A DNA stretch of 64,000 nt from Flavobacteriaceae bacterium EG-1. GTDB taxonomy: Bacteria; Bacteroidota; Bacteroidia; Flavobacteriales; Flavobacteriaceae. Of this stretch, positions 17,488 through 26,537 are shown piece by piece. Where the stretch lies: contig NZ_WJPK01000003.1 of NCBI RefSeq assembly GCF_009649685.1, forward strand, positions 267,921 to 331,920. Reading direction: 5' to 3'. The translations under genes were made by a program, and so were the position numbers. Position 1 is the first letter of the stretch. Each line of letters opens with the position of its first letter. The notes beneath the pieces are model-generated. The model was given only the letters and a program-made list of their open reading frames with translations, was not told where the DNA came from and made no database searches.

Positions 17488-18855
17488 CTAAAGTTCAACA
17501 TTTAATAATTGCCCTGTTAATTGTAATAATTGTAACTCAGCCAATTTAGCATCGTACTTTGCAAGGTTCTTGTTAGTCTGAGCATTTAGCAAATTAATTT
17601 GAGCCTGTCTAAATTCTATTGAAGTTATTTGGCCCAATTGAAATTGTTCTTTTGAACGTTCGAAATTATTTATGTTCGTAATTACATTTTGCTCTTGTAT
17701 TTGAAAAATACTTAAACGATTTTCATAAATAGTTCTGGCATTCTGTAAGTCTCTATTCACTTCTAAAAGAATTTGTTCTTTTAAAAACTCTTGATTTTCA
17801 TAAGCTATTTTAGCATTTTTCACTTGTACAGTTGTACTTCCTCCGTCAAAAAGATTCCATGTAAGACTTGCTCCTAATGCAAAATTCCTTGTGTTTTCAT
17901 TATTAGTTCCAGGGAAAAATGCTGATGCCGCAGATTGATTTAAACCCCATCCGTATGAACCAGATACACCTAAAGTTGGCAAATAACCAGATTTACTAAC
18001 CTTTATATCATAAGCATTAATATTTAGGTTTTTTTCAGTTTGCAATAATACCACATTGTTTAAATCTACTTGAGACATGTATTCCTCCAATTGAATTTTT
18101 GGAATAAAATTCACTAAAGTATCCACCTCATAAACGCTATTTAAATCTTGGTTGAGTAAAACACTTAAATCACGTTTTGCATTTATGAGCTGTTGTTTTG
18201 CATTCAATAAGTTGATGCTATCATTAGTAACATCAACCTGAGCATTTAGAATATCGAGTTTTGTATTTTGTCCATATTCAAAGGCATATTCAGCACGAGT
18301 AATACGTTGCGTTGAAGTTTCTAATGTCTGTTGTAATACATTTTCGTTTTCCGTAAGTCTAGCAATTTCAAAATACACACTAAACAATTCTAACATTGTA
18401 TTTTCAATAGTTTCTCTTGCTTGGAGCTCCGTTAATTGATATTGTTCTTTTAACCGTTTGTAATTATAAAAACGTCCAAGACCATCAAATAATGTATAAT
18501 TTGCAGTTAGCGCCGTACTATAATTTTGCGCTTCGGCCTTATAGATTTCTGCATCGGGGAATGGTTGCGCAATCCCAGTATCAGGATCAGTTTCCACACG
18601 TCCTGGAAATTCTATTTTATTATCATTTCTACCATAATTGGCAGTAGCACTACCTGTAAGTGTTGGCAAAAACCCTGAATTAAGTACCCCTTTATTATTT
18701 GCCGCAATTGCCACTTGATTTTTAGCAACCTTTATACCAAAATTATTTTCCAAGGCTAACTGAATAGCTTCTTCTTTTGAAAGTAAATTTTCTTGTGCAA
18801 AAAAAGTACTAGTTGTAAGTAGTAGGAGTAAAACACTTAAATATAAATCTTTCAT
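17488..18855 (-). CDS. TolC-family outer membrane efflux protein
   Basis: 455 residues from the ATG at 18855, which starts the signal peptide MKDLYLSVLLLLLTTSTFFA directly; an ATG four codons upstream (18867) is the alternative. Two repeated halves of long alpha-helical hairpins with short barrel strands, as in TolC: for example NGVLNSGFLPTLTGSATANY in the first half and ISKSGYLPTLGV-like sequence (KVSKSGYLPTLGVSGSYGW) in the second. It forms the outer-membrane channel for the RND pump encoded just upstream (73 bp between coding regions on the same strand). Confidence 0.92.
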   Translation of the reverse strand: MKDLYLSVLLLLLTTSTFFAQENLLSKEEAIQLALENNFGIKVAKNQVAIAANNKGVLNSGFLPTLTGSATANYGRNDNKIEFPGRVETDPDTGIAQPFPDAEIYKAEAQNYSTALTANYTLFDGLGRFYNYKRLKEQYQLTELQARETIENTMLELFSVYFEIARLTENENVLQQTLETSTQRITRAEYAFEYGQNTKLDILNAQVDVTNDSINLLNAKQQLINAKRDLSVLLNQDLNSVYEVDTLVNFIPKIQLEEYMSQVDLNNVVLLQTEKNLNINAYDIKVSKSGYLPTLGVSGSYGWGLNQSAASAFFPGTNNENTRNFALGASLTWNLFDGGSTTVQVKNAKIAYENQEFLKEQILLEVNRDLQNARTIYENRLSIFQIQEQNVITNINNFERSKEQFQLGQITSIEFRQAQINLLNAQTNKNLAKYDAKLAELQLLQLTGQLLNVEL

Positions 18856-18928
18856 TCTTTGATGCATTCTAAATCTTTATTGCATTGAAATTAATTTTCA
18901 CCCAAAATTTAAAGTCAAAAATGTTTGT

Positions 18929-21900
18929 TTATGATTTGACTTTTTGACCTTGAAGATGCAAATCATCCTGTTGTTCTTTTATCGCTCTTTCAACTTCTTC
19001 TTTAGTAATGTTATCACCTGTTACCAACCACTTAGTTCCCACTTTAATAATATTACTAAATGATAAAAACAATGGTAATACCATTAGCGTTAAAACCGTG
19101 GCAAATCCGATTCCATAAGCTATAGAAATTGCCATTGGTTTTAAGAATTGCGCCTGTCTACTAGTTTCAAATAATAATGGTGTTAAACCAGCTATGGTTG
19201 TAATTGAAGTTAAAAATATTGCTCTAAAACGTGATTTACCTGCTTCAAAGATTGCATCATCGAACTTCATACCTTGTCGCAAATTGGTATTGAATTTACC
19301 TATTAATACGAGTCCATCATTTACCATAATACCAATTAAAGCAATTATACCTAACAAGGATAAAATATTAACTGGAAAGTCGTGTATCCAATGCCCCCAT
19401 ACTACAGCTGTTAAACTAAAAGGTATAAGCAGTATTAACATTAGTGGTTGGCTGAAACTTCTAAATGTAAATGCAATAGTTATGTAAATCAATGCTAGAA
19501 CTGATAGTCCTACAAATTTTAACGAACCTACAAGTTTACCTTGTTCTCTACTTTGACCTTCATAAGATGCTGTAACAGAATGGTATTTCGATTGTATTTC
19601 AGGCATTATTACTTCCTGTATTTCCGTCATAACATCTGTAGGGCTATCTTTAGGGTCTTTCATATCTGCAGAAACTTGAATTTCACGCCTTCCTTCTAAC
19701 CTATTAATAGCTACATCCCCTCTTTCTATAACATAACTTGCAATTTCTTTTAATGGCACTCTTTCCCCACTCGGAGTAACGATACGCATTTCATCTAAAT
19801 CAGTAATAGAAGAACGGTTCTCACGATCATAACGCACCCATACACGTATTTCATCTTGCCCTCTTTGAAAACGTTGTGCTTGGGATCCAAAAAACCCTGC
19901 GCGAACTTGATTCATTATAGTCCTTAAATCGAGTCCCAACAAATAAGCATTTTCCTTCAGTTCTAACCGAATTTCTTTAATACCCGCTGGATCATTATCT
20001 GCAATATCTTTTAAAGTTGGATTATTTAACAATGCGGTTTTAAGCTCCAATTTAGCAGCTTTTAATTCAGCGATATTATTACCTAAAAGAGAAACAGATA
20101 CTGGCGACCCACCAAAATTACCTCCTGAACCATAAATAAGACTCTCTACACCAATTACGGGTCCAACAAGTTCTTCTAGTCTACTAGTAACTAAATCGGC
20201 CTTAATTTCATCTGGTCGTTCTTCACCTGGCAATAGATTAATTGTAAGTGTTGCTGCAGAAGTACCTGGACCAATCTTCTTAATTACATTTTCAAAAAGC
20301 ACTTTATCAGTACCCTTTAAATACTTTTCTGTTAGCTCTTGATTGACAATTTCGGCTTTTTCCTCAATTAAAGAGATAATTGAATCGGTAACTTTTTCAT
20401 TGGTACCATTTGGCATCAACAATTCAATAGAAGCTCTATCACTAGCTACTCTTGGAAAAAATGCGGTTCTTACTACACCACCTCCAACAGAGCCAAGTGT
20501 TAATATTAACGCCATTGCAAAAATTCCAAAAGTCAATATTTTATAAGACAATGCAAATTTTAATGCTGGTGAATATAAGTTATCCCGCATCCATTTCATA
20601 AATCGATCACCCATCTCATTAATAATTCGCAACTTGGCAAATGCTCTACCTATAGTAGTCTTTGGAGTTTTTTCAGCTGGCCTTAAAGCTTTCGAATGAG
20701 CTAAATGTGCTGGTAAAATTATTAATGCTTCAACCAGAGAGACAACTAAAGTTAAAATAACAATTACGGAAACTTCCCCGAAGAACTCACCTATTCTACT
20801 ATCTAAAAATAGAAATATCGAAAAAGCGAGAATTGTTGTTATTATTGCGGATATAATTGGAGGCAATACCTCTAGCGTTCCATCAATGGCAGCATTAACC
20901 GGAGATTTTCCCTTTTCATAATGCTGATAAATATTTTCAGCTATTACAATCCCATCATCAACAAGAATACCAATTACGATTATCATTCCAAATAATGATA
21001 ACACATTAATGGTCACATCGAAAAAGCCGGCAAAAATGAACATCCCTAAAAAAGCAATAGGCAAACCAAATGCTACCCAAAAAGCTAAACGCGTATTTAA
21101 AAATAAAGAAAGGAATATTAACACTAGTAACATTCCTTGCCAAGCGTTAGTAATTAAAAGTTGTGTTCTACCTTTTAATGTTTCTGATAAATCACTTACG
21201 ACACTAAGACGAACATTATCGTATTTCTGATTAAACTCTTCAACATACAATTTAACTTTATCAGCAGATGAAATAAGATCTTCAGTATTCGTACTTGTAA
21301 TTGTAATATTTACCGAAAGGTTACCATTAAAAAAAGATGCATTTGGAGTTTCTGAAAATCGATCTCTAATTTCAGCAACGTCTTTTAAACGAACAGTTCG
21401 CCCAGATGCATCAGCCCTTACAATAATATTTGATAATTCATCACCATAATAAGAACGATTATTGGCACGAATAAGATATTCTTCTGCACTTGTTTTAATA
21501 TTACCTCCGGTTACCAAAATGTTGGCATTACCAACTGCTTGTGAAACCTCTGTAAAGGAAATATTATATGCTAAAAGATTATTTTCGTTAACTGCAATTT
21601 CAATCTCTTCGTCTGGGTATCCGGAAATTTCGATTTGCGAAATACCATCTATAGCTCGAATATCATTTTCAACTTCTCTTCCAATTTGCTTTAATGTAGC
21701 TAAAGGTATTTCTTCACCACTTATAGCAAAGCTAATTGTTTGACGAACAACCTCAAGCTTTGAAACTATAAGGGGCTCCATACCAGTAGGAAATGTAGGA
21801 ACCCTATCTACAGCATTTTTAACTTCAAGTAACATGAAATCGATATCTCTACCTTTTTCAATTTCTACGTTAATACTACCACTATTCTCTCTAGATGTTG

Positions 21901-22147
21901 AAGTAACACGGTCAACACCTTCTAGCCCTTTTAAATTATCTTCAATTTTTAATACAATTCCTTCTTCTATTTCTTGTGGTGATGCACCAGGATAAGTAAT
22001 TGCAATAGAAATATTTTTTGAATCTGTTAAGGGAAAAAATGATGATTTTAATGAAACTGCGCCAACAATACCAAATGCTGTAAAAGCCAATATCACAACC
22101 GTGACTGCCACATGATATCTAATGAAATACTCTATTACTTTCCGCAT
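18929..22147 (-). CDS. RND-family efflux transporter permease (AcrB-like)
   Basis: 1072 residues, usual size for a trimeric inner-membrane RND pump. Twelve membrane segments in two halves, each with a large periplasmic loop. The proton-relay acidic pair is present in TM4 (GILVDDGIVIAENIY, near residue 395), and the matching TM10 region reads GIMVNDGLVLIGKFN. N-terminus: FIRYHVAVTVVILAFTAFGI. It exports drugs, lipids or other amphiphiles using the proton gradient; the substrate is not visible. Its ATG overlaps the stop of the adaptor gene by one base (TAATG), showing translational coupling. Confidence 0.95.
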   Translation of the reverse strand: MRKVIEYFIRYHVAVTVVILAFTAFGIVGAVSLKSSFFPLTDSKNISIAITYPGASPQEIEEGIVLKIEDNLKGLEGVDRVTSTSRENSGSINVEIEKGRDIDFMLLEVKNAVDRVPTFPTGMEPLIVSKLEVVRQTISFAISGEEIPLATLKQIGREVENDIRAIDGISQIEISGYPDEEIEIAVNENNLLAYNISFTEVSQAVGNANILVTGGNIKTSAEEYLIRANNRSYYGDELSNIIVRADASGRTVRLKDVAEIRDRFSETPNASFFNGNLSVNITITSTNTEDLISSADKVKLYVEEFNQKYDNVRLSVVSDLSETLKGRTQLLITNAWQGMLLVLIFLSLFLNTRLAFWVAFGLPIAFLGMFIFAGFFDVTINVLSLFGMIIVIGILVDDGIVIAENIYQHYEKGKSPVNAAIDGTLEVLPPIISAIITTILAFSIFLFLDSRIGEFFGEVSVIVILTLVVSLVEALIILPAHLAHSKALRPAEKTPKTTIGRAFAKLRIINEMGDRFMKWMRDNLYSPALKFALSYKILTFGIFAMALILTLGSVGGGVVRTAFFPRVASDRASIELLMPNGTNEKVTDSIISLIEEKAEIVNQELTEKYLKGTDKVLFENVIKKIGPGTSAATLTINLLPGEERPDEIKADLVTSRLEELVGPVIGVESLIYGSGGNFGGSPVSVSLLGNNIAELKAAKLELKTALLNNPTLKDIADNDPAGIKEIRLELKENAYLLGLDLRTIMNQVRAGFFGSQAQRFQRGQDEIRVWVRYDRENRSSITDLDEMRIVTPSGERVPLKEIASYVIERGDVAINRLEGRREIQVSADMKDPKDSPTDVMTEIQEVIMPEIQSKYHSVTASYEGQSREQGKLVGSLKFVGLSVLALIYITIAFTFRSFSQPLMLILLIPFSLTAVVWGHWIHDFPVNILSLLGIIALIGIMVNDGLVLIGKFNTNLRQGMKFDDAIFEAGKSRFRAIFLTSITTIAGLTPLLFETSRQAQFLKPMAISIAYGIGFATVLTLMVLPLFLSFSNIIKVGTKWLVTGDNITKEEVERAIKEQQDDLHLQGQKVKS

Positions 22148-23283
22148 TATTTATCAGTATTAGCAGGTTTCTCTTCAAAGATTTTTACAGCCATTCCAGT
22201 GTATGCTCCTAAAATAGGTTTAGACACTATTACAGTACCATCTGGAACATCTTTTAAGACTACCTTTTTATCTGTAAAATAAACTGGTTTCACATCAATT
22301 AAATCTAAAATAGAATCTCTTACTACAAATATTTTATCTCCTTCGAGTAAAAGGCCTCGATCAACTTCTATAGCATTTGCTTCTTTTTTTGCATCGAGGT
22401 TAGCTTCGAGATACATTCCTTCTCGTAATTCACTATTTCTAACCTCAATAAAAGCTTTTATAGTTTGTGATGCCTGATCTACTCTACCATTAATACGTGT
22501 AACCTTCCCCTTATATTTTTTGGTTGCATCTAAAGAAGATAATTCCACATTCTCTCCTATTTTTAATAAGTCGCTAAAATTCTTACTTACTGCTACTTCT
22601 AATTCATAAACATCTGTATTAATAAATTCACCTAGTTTTTGACCTGATCGAACTAACGTTCCCTCTGTAACCAAGGTTTCGGTAAGCACTCCACTAAATG
22701 GTGCAGCTATTCTATATTTAGAAAGACGTTGTTCCAGATTTTTAACATTATAAAAACTAGTAAGAATACCGCGTCCACTTATAAAGAACTTTTCCTTTTC
22801 TGAGACTAATTCAGGTAATTCTGGAGTAGCTTTATTTAAATCGAAACCACTTAAATAAGCTTGCCATTTAGGAAAAATATCAGGGTAATCTAATCTTAAG
22901 TCTGGCATTATAGCAGTAACTTGATTATACAAATTACTTTTTGCAGATTGAACACTAGCGCTATATTCAGAAGCATCAATTCTAATAATAGTTTCTCCGG
23001 CTCTAAAACTTTCACCAGTTTTAAACAACTTATTACCTCTTTTAAACACCCCTTGTACTTCAGCATACAGCTCAACCCTATTTTTAGCTACTAGGTTACC
23101 ATTGGCCGGCACAACAATAGGGATATCCGAATTCTCAACAACTTCAGAAAATACTGTTTTTACGACTTTTTGAGCTTTAGGTTTAAACGTTTTTTTGCTA
23201 TCTATTATTAGATTTGCTGCGTAAAAGGCTCCTATTATTAATAAGACACCAATTACTGACAATATAATTTTTCTAGTATTCAT
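22147..23283 (-). CDS. RND efflux periplasmic adaptor subunit (membrane fusion protein)
   Basis: 378 residues. One N-terminal membrane anchor (KIILSVIGVLLIIGAFYAAN), then the lipoyl halves and a short alpha-hairpin (NGNLVAKNRVELYAEVQGVF and YRIAAPFSGVLTETLVTEGT), and a beta-barrel domain near residues 215-290. It links the inner-membrane pump and the TolC-like channel. First gene of the adaptor-pump-channel operon on the minus strand, with a good promoter 34 bp upstream. The hairpin part is short compared with AcrA. Confidence 0.93.
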   Translation of the reverse strand: MNTRKIILSVIGVLLIIGAFYAANLIIDSKKTFKPKAQKVVKTVFSEVVENSDIPIVVPANGNLVAKNRVELYAEVQGVFKRGNKLFKTGESFRAGETIIRIDASEYSASVQSAKSNLYNQVTAIMPDLRLDYPDIFPKWQAYLSGFDLNKATPELPELVSEKEKFFISGRGILTSFYNVKNLEQRLSKYRIAAPFSGVLTETLVTEGTLVRSGQKLGEFINTDVYELEVAVSKNFSDLLKIGENVELSSLDATKKYKGKVTRINGRVDQASQTIKAFIEVRNSELREGMYLEANLDAKKEANAIEVDRGLLLEGDKIFVVRDSILDLIDVKPVYFTDKKVVLKDVPDGTVIVSKPILGAYTGMAVKIFEEKPANTDK

Positions 23284-23316
23284 GTATTGGTAGTGGATTG
23301 ATTCTTTATAAGATTA

Positions 23317-23346
23317 CAAAACTATCCATTAGTTTAAGCGGACAAA
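23317..23346 (-). promoter_or_regulatory. Promoter of the RND efflux operon
   Basis: On the minus strand TTTG (23346-23343), 18 bp, then TAGTTTTG (23324-23317); close to the Bacteroidota consensus TTTG-N19-21-TAnnTTTG. It ends 33 bp before the adaptor start. No clear operator palindrome is seen. Confidence 0.55.
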
Positions 23347-23409
23347 GTTAAACATATCATAAAAGTATAGTTACTAATTTAGCTTCGAAGAACAAATTTT
23401 GAAGAATTG

Positions 23410-23441
23410 ACAAAAAAAAAGGGATGCAATTGCATCCCTTT
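23410..23441 (-). terminator. Rho-independent terminator after LRR gene 1
   Basis: Perfect palindrome with arms AAAGGGATGCAA and TTGCATCCCTTT, then a T-run of nine on the minus strand, 21 bp after the stop of the gene at 23463. Confidence 0.9.
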
Positions 23442-23462
23442 AAATATTAAATTAATTATTTA

Positions 23463-24344
23463 CTATTCTTCCTCTTCAAATTTATTATTAGCCATTCCGC
23501 TATTATCAATTTCATGAAGTTGCTTGTATTTTATATTCAATTGTAAGTCGTCTGTATCAAAAGCTACTAAATCAATACTTTTCATTTCCTTAAGACTTTC
23601 AAAAGAAGTAAATCCATTTCCTTGTAATTGTAAAAATTGAATATCTTTTAAAGTTTCTATGCCTTCTGGTACTTCTCCATTGAAGTTATTAAAAGAAAGC
23701 ATTAACTCAGATAGGTTTTTCATTTTAGCAAAACTAAAATTAATTTCTCCACCTAATTTATTACCCGCCACACTAAAGTTTGTTAAGTTGGTTAAACCAG
23801 CAACAGTTTCAGGTAAATTACCCTCAAAATAATTATTTGAAAGGTCTAAGATTTTAAGTTGTTTAGCTTCTGCTATGCTTGATGGAATGTTACCCTCCAA
23901 TTTGTTATCAAACAATATTAATTCTTCTAAATTTTGCATTGCAGTGAAATTCTTTGGAAGATTACCTTTTAAGCCATTCATTTCAAGTTTTACAACTTTA
24001 AGATTTGAAAGTTTAGCAATCTCACTAGGTAAATTTCCTTCAAGATTATTAAAAGCTAAATCTAAGACCTCAAGTTTTTTAAGGTTTTGTATGGTATTTG
24101 GAATCTCACCTACTAAATTATTTTTGTAGAGGTTTAAACCAACAACATGGTTTTTGATTACATCAACTCCGTACCATTGGTTTACAGGTGTTTTCAAATT
24201 CCATTGTACAAGCCATGAATCACCGTTAGTGGCGTTGTATAGATCAATTAGGGCTGACTTTTCACTCTCTGGTACCTGCGCATGTATGGCAGTTTGAAAG
24301 AAGGTGATGAAAAGAAAAGATGCATAAAGTAGTTTTTTGGTCAT
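23463..24344 (-). CDS. Secreted leucine-rich-repeat protein, paralogue 1
   Basis: 293 residues. Signal peptide (MTKKLLYASFLFITFFQTAI, cut near HAQ), then a capping segment VPESEKSALIDLYNATNGDS with WYGVDVIKNHVVGLNLYKN, then about seven 23-24-residue plant-type LRRs of the LxxLxxLxLxxNxLxGxIPxxI kind, for example LVGEIPNTIQNLKKLEVLDL. The C-terminal tail ends in a short acidic stretch, NNKFEEEE. The repeat solenoid suggests protein or glycan binding at the cell surface or outside. No T9SS C-terminal domain is visible. One of three tandem paralogues; it has its own terminator and is separated from the next by a second terminator. Confidence 0.85.
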   Translation of the reverse strand: MTKKLLYASFLFITFFQTAIHAQVPESEKSALIDLYNATNGDSWLVQWNLKTPVNQWYGVDVIKNHVVGLNLYKNNLVGEIPNTIQNLKKLEVLDLAFNNLEGNLPSEIAKLSNLKVVKLEMNGLKGNLPKNFTAMQNLEELILFDNKLEGNIPSSIAEAKQLKILDLSNNYFEGNLPETVAGLTNLTNFSVAGNKLGGEINFSFAKMKNLSELMLSFNNFNGEVPEGIETLKDIQFLQLQGNGFTSFESLKEMKSIDLVAFDTDDLQLNIKYKQLHEIDNSGMANNKFEEEE

Positions 24345-24515
24345 AATTATTAGATTTTGGGTTACATTAGAAATTCACATGTTTTATCAATATTTAAAGG
24401 CATAAATAGCCAAAAATTCAGGTTAAAAATTTTCAATAGTGAACTAATTGTTAGCTTTTAACGTAAAAAAACTAGTTTTCTGATATTTATATCGATTTAT
24501 TTTTGATTTTTCCGT

Positions 24516-24545
24516 AAAAAAAGGGGTACAATGTGTACCCCTTTT
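24516..24545 (-). terminator. Rho-independent terminator after LRR gene 2
   Basis: Perfect 12-bp arms AAAAGGGGTACA and TGTACCCCTTTT with a 3-base loop and a T-run on the minus strand, 28 bp after the stop of the gene at 24573. Confidence 0.9.
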
Positions 24546-24572
24546 AACCAAACTAACTAAAGTTACACACAA

Positions 24573-25475
24573 CTACTCATTATCGTCATCTTCAAATTTC
24601 GTATCTGCCATACGAGATTTGCTGAAATTTGTTTCTTTAAAATCAATTTTATCATCTTCCTTCATGTCATAATCAAATACCAATAGCTCTCGAGAACTAA
24701 ACTGTTCTAGGCTTTTAAAAGAATCGAATTTATTATTTTGAATTTGGAAAATCTCAAGGCTAGCAAGCTGTCCTACTTCCATTGGTATATCACCATTAAA
24801 TTCATTATTTGCTAATACTAACTCTTTTAGTCTTGTTAGATTTCCAATTTGACTTGGAATTGAGCCTTTCAGCCCATTTTCAAAAAGTCCTAAACTTTCC
24901 AATTTAGTAAGATTACCTAAAGCACTAGGAATAACACCTTCAAACTTATTACTTGATAAGTTTAAAATTTTTAAATTTTTCATTTTCCCTAATGATTCTG
25001 GAATAGCACCAGAAATGAAATTATTAAAAATTGTAAATTCTTTTAAGTTTCTTAGTTTACCGATTTCGGTGGGCAAGGTGCCATTTATCTGATTCATCTC
25101 TAATTTAAGAACTATTAAATGATTGAGTTCAGTTAATGAAATAGGCAAAGCCCCATCAATATTATTAAATGCTAAATTTAAATACCTTAACTTATTTAGT
25201 TTACCAATACTTTCTGGCAATTGTCCTTTTAAGTTATTTCGAAATAAGTTTAAGCCAACCACATGATTTCCTGAAACTTCTACACCTTTCCAATTAGATA
25301 CAGGTTCATTTATTTTCCAAGGCTGATTCCAACTTTGGCCATCTAGATTATTATACAAATCTAATAAGGCTTCCTTTTCTGACGAAGACACTTGGGCATA
25401 ACCACCAAATATTGTAGTTATACAGAATGCAGTATATATAATAAGGTTTTGTAAAACTATTTTCATGCTCTTCAT
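24573..25475 (-). CDS. Secreted leucine-rich-repeat protein, paralogue 2
   Basis: About 300 residues. The frame opens at 25502, but the ATGs at 25475 or 25466 give a normal signal peptide (MKIVLQNLIIYTAFCITTIF, cut at GYAQ), so the first nine codons are probably not translated. The mature part starts SSSEKEALLDLYNNLDGQSW and VVGLNLFRNNLKGQLP, with seven or eight plant-type LRRs, and ends with an acidic tail RMADTKFEDDDNE. From the 25502 start the gene would overlap the end of paralogue 3 (stop at 25489) by 14 bp, so the two are co-transcribed. Function unknown; surface recognition is an inference. Confidence 0.83.
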   Translation of the reverse strand: MKSMKIVLQNLIIYTAFCITTIFGGYAQVSSSEKEALLDLYNNLDGQSWNQPWKINEPVSNWKGVEVSGNHVVGLNLFRNNLKGQLPESIGKLNKLRYLNLAFNNIDGALPISLTELNHLIVLKLEMNQINGTLPTEIGKLRNLKEFTIFNNFISGAIPESLGKMKNLKILNLSSNKFEGVIPSALGNLTKLESLGLFENGLKGSIPSQIGNLTRLKELVLANNEFNGDIPMEVGQLASLEIFQIQNNKFDSFKSLEQFSSRELLVFDYDMKEDDKIDFKETNFSKSRMADTKFEDDDNE

Positions 25476-25488
25476 TTTTAGAACTATC

Positions 25489-26367
25489 TTACTCGTCTTC
25501 AAATTTTGTATCTGCTGTTCTAATTTCTGAATCTAAAAAGATAGATTCATTTGGATTAGAAAAGTGTTTCTCTTTATTTTCATAATCTAACATAACTACA
25601 CTTGTCGCTGTAGGTATACTATTTTTAATATACTTCTCGTTAAAATTATTACTCTGTATTTGGACTATTTTCAAATTTGGTAAGCTGAAAATTGAGCTTG
25701 GAAAATTGCCTTCAAAATTATTGGCAGCTAAATCAAGAGACTTCAAATTTTTCAAATTACTGAAACTTTCAGGTATATCACCTTCAATTTTGTTATGTGA
25801 TATTTCTAGTCTTTTTAATTTTTTTAATTCGCCAATACCACTCGGTAATTTTCCTGACAATGAATTATCTGAAATTGAAATAATTTCAATTTCTTGAAAA
25901 TTCTCCATATGCTGAGGAAGTTCTCCACTCAATTGGTTATAGAACAAATCAAGTACTTTTAGTTTTCGCAAATTCACAATTTCACCAGGTATAGTACCTG
26001 AAAATTTATTTTTACCAAACCTCAACACTTCTAATCTTTTTAGTTGACAAATTGAAGATGGAATGTTACCTTTTAATTTATTAAAAGCAACCTCTAATTC
26101 TCTTAATTTAGTAAGGTTTCCGATTGAAGCTGGCAGTTCTCCTACTAAATTATTATCCATTAAATGTATTGCGATCACATTACCTTTTTCAATTATCAAA
26201 CCATGCCAAGTAGACACTGGCTTATTTAAATCCCATTTCTGATTCCAATTCTCGCCTGCTGTACTGTTATATAAGTCAATAAGCGCGTTCTTTTCACTTT
26301 TTGGCACAACCGCCATTAAGCTTTGACAAGCAACAAAAAATAAAATAAAGTAGAGTTTCGTGTTCAT
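25489..26367 (-). CDS. Secreted leucine-rich-repeat protein, paralogue 3
   Basis: 292 residues. Signal peptide MNTKLYFILFFVACQSLMAV; then the shared cap VPKSEKNALIDLYNSTAGEN, plant-type LRRs such as LVGELPASIGNLTKLRELEV, and an acidic end RTADTKFEDE that matches paralogue 2 nearly exactly. First gene of the two-gene unit with paralogue 2. The three genes probably arose by tandem duplication, since cap, repeat number and tail all agree. Single Cys residues in the repeats suggest no disulfide network. Confidence 0.84.
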   Translation of the reverse strand: MNTKLYFILFFVACQSLMAVVPKSEKNALIDLYNSTAGENWNQKWDLNKPVSTWHGLIIEKGNVIAIHLMDNNLVGELPASIGNLTKLRELEVAFNKLKGNIPSSICQLKRLEVLRFGKNKFSGTIPGEIVNLRKLKVLDLFYNQLSGELPQHMENFQEIEIISISDNSLSGKLPSGIGELKKLKRLEISHNKIEGDIPESFSNLKNLKSLDLAANNFEGNFPSSIFSLPNLKIVQIQSNNFNEKYIKNSIPTATSVVMLDYENKEKHFSNPNESIFLDSEIRTADTKFEDE

Positions 26368-26505
26368 TTGTAATAATTTGGTCTATAAAAAATACTGTAA
26401 TATAAGATAGGAATTACCCTACAAATTAACTTTTACGCCTGCTAAAAAACAAATAATATCGACGAACGGTAACTTTTTGTTGTGAAAGTCTAAAATTATG
26501 TGGTG

Positions 26506-26532
26506 AAAAAAAATGGAAGATGCATTACATCT
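26506..26532 (-). terminator. Weak terminator after the ABC-F gene
   Basis: Arms AGATG/CATCT with a 5-base loop, then a run of eight T on the minus strand, directly after the stop of the gene at 26538. The stem is short. Confidence 0.4.
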
Positions 26533-26537
26533 ATAAA

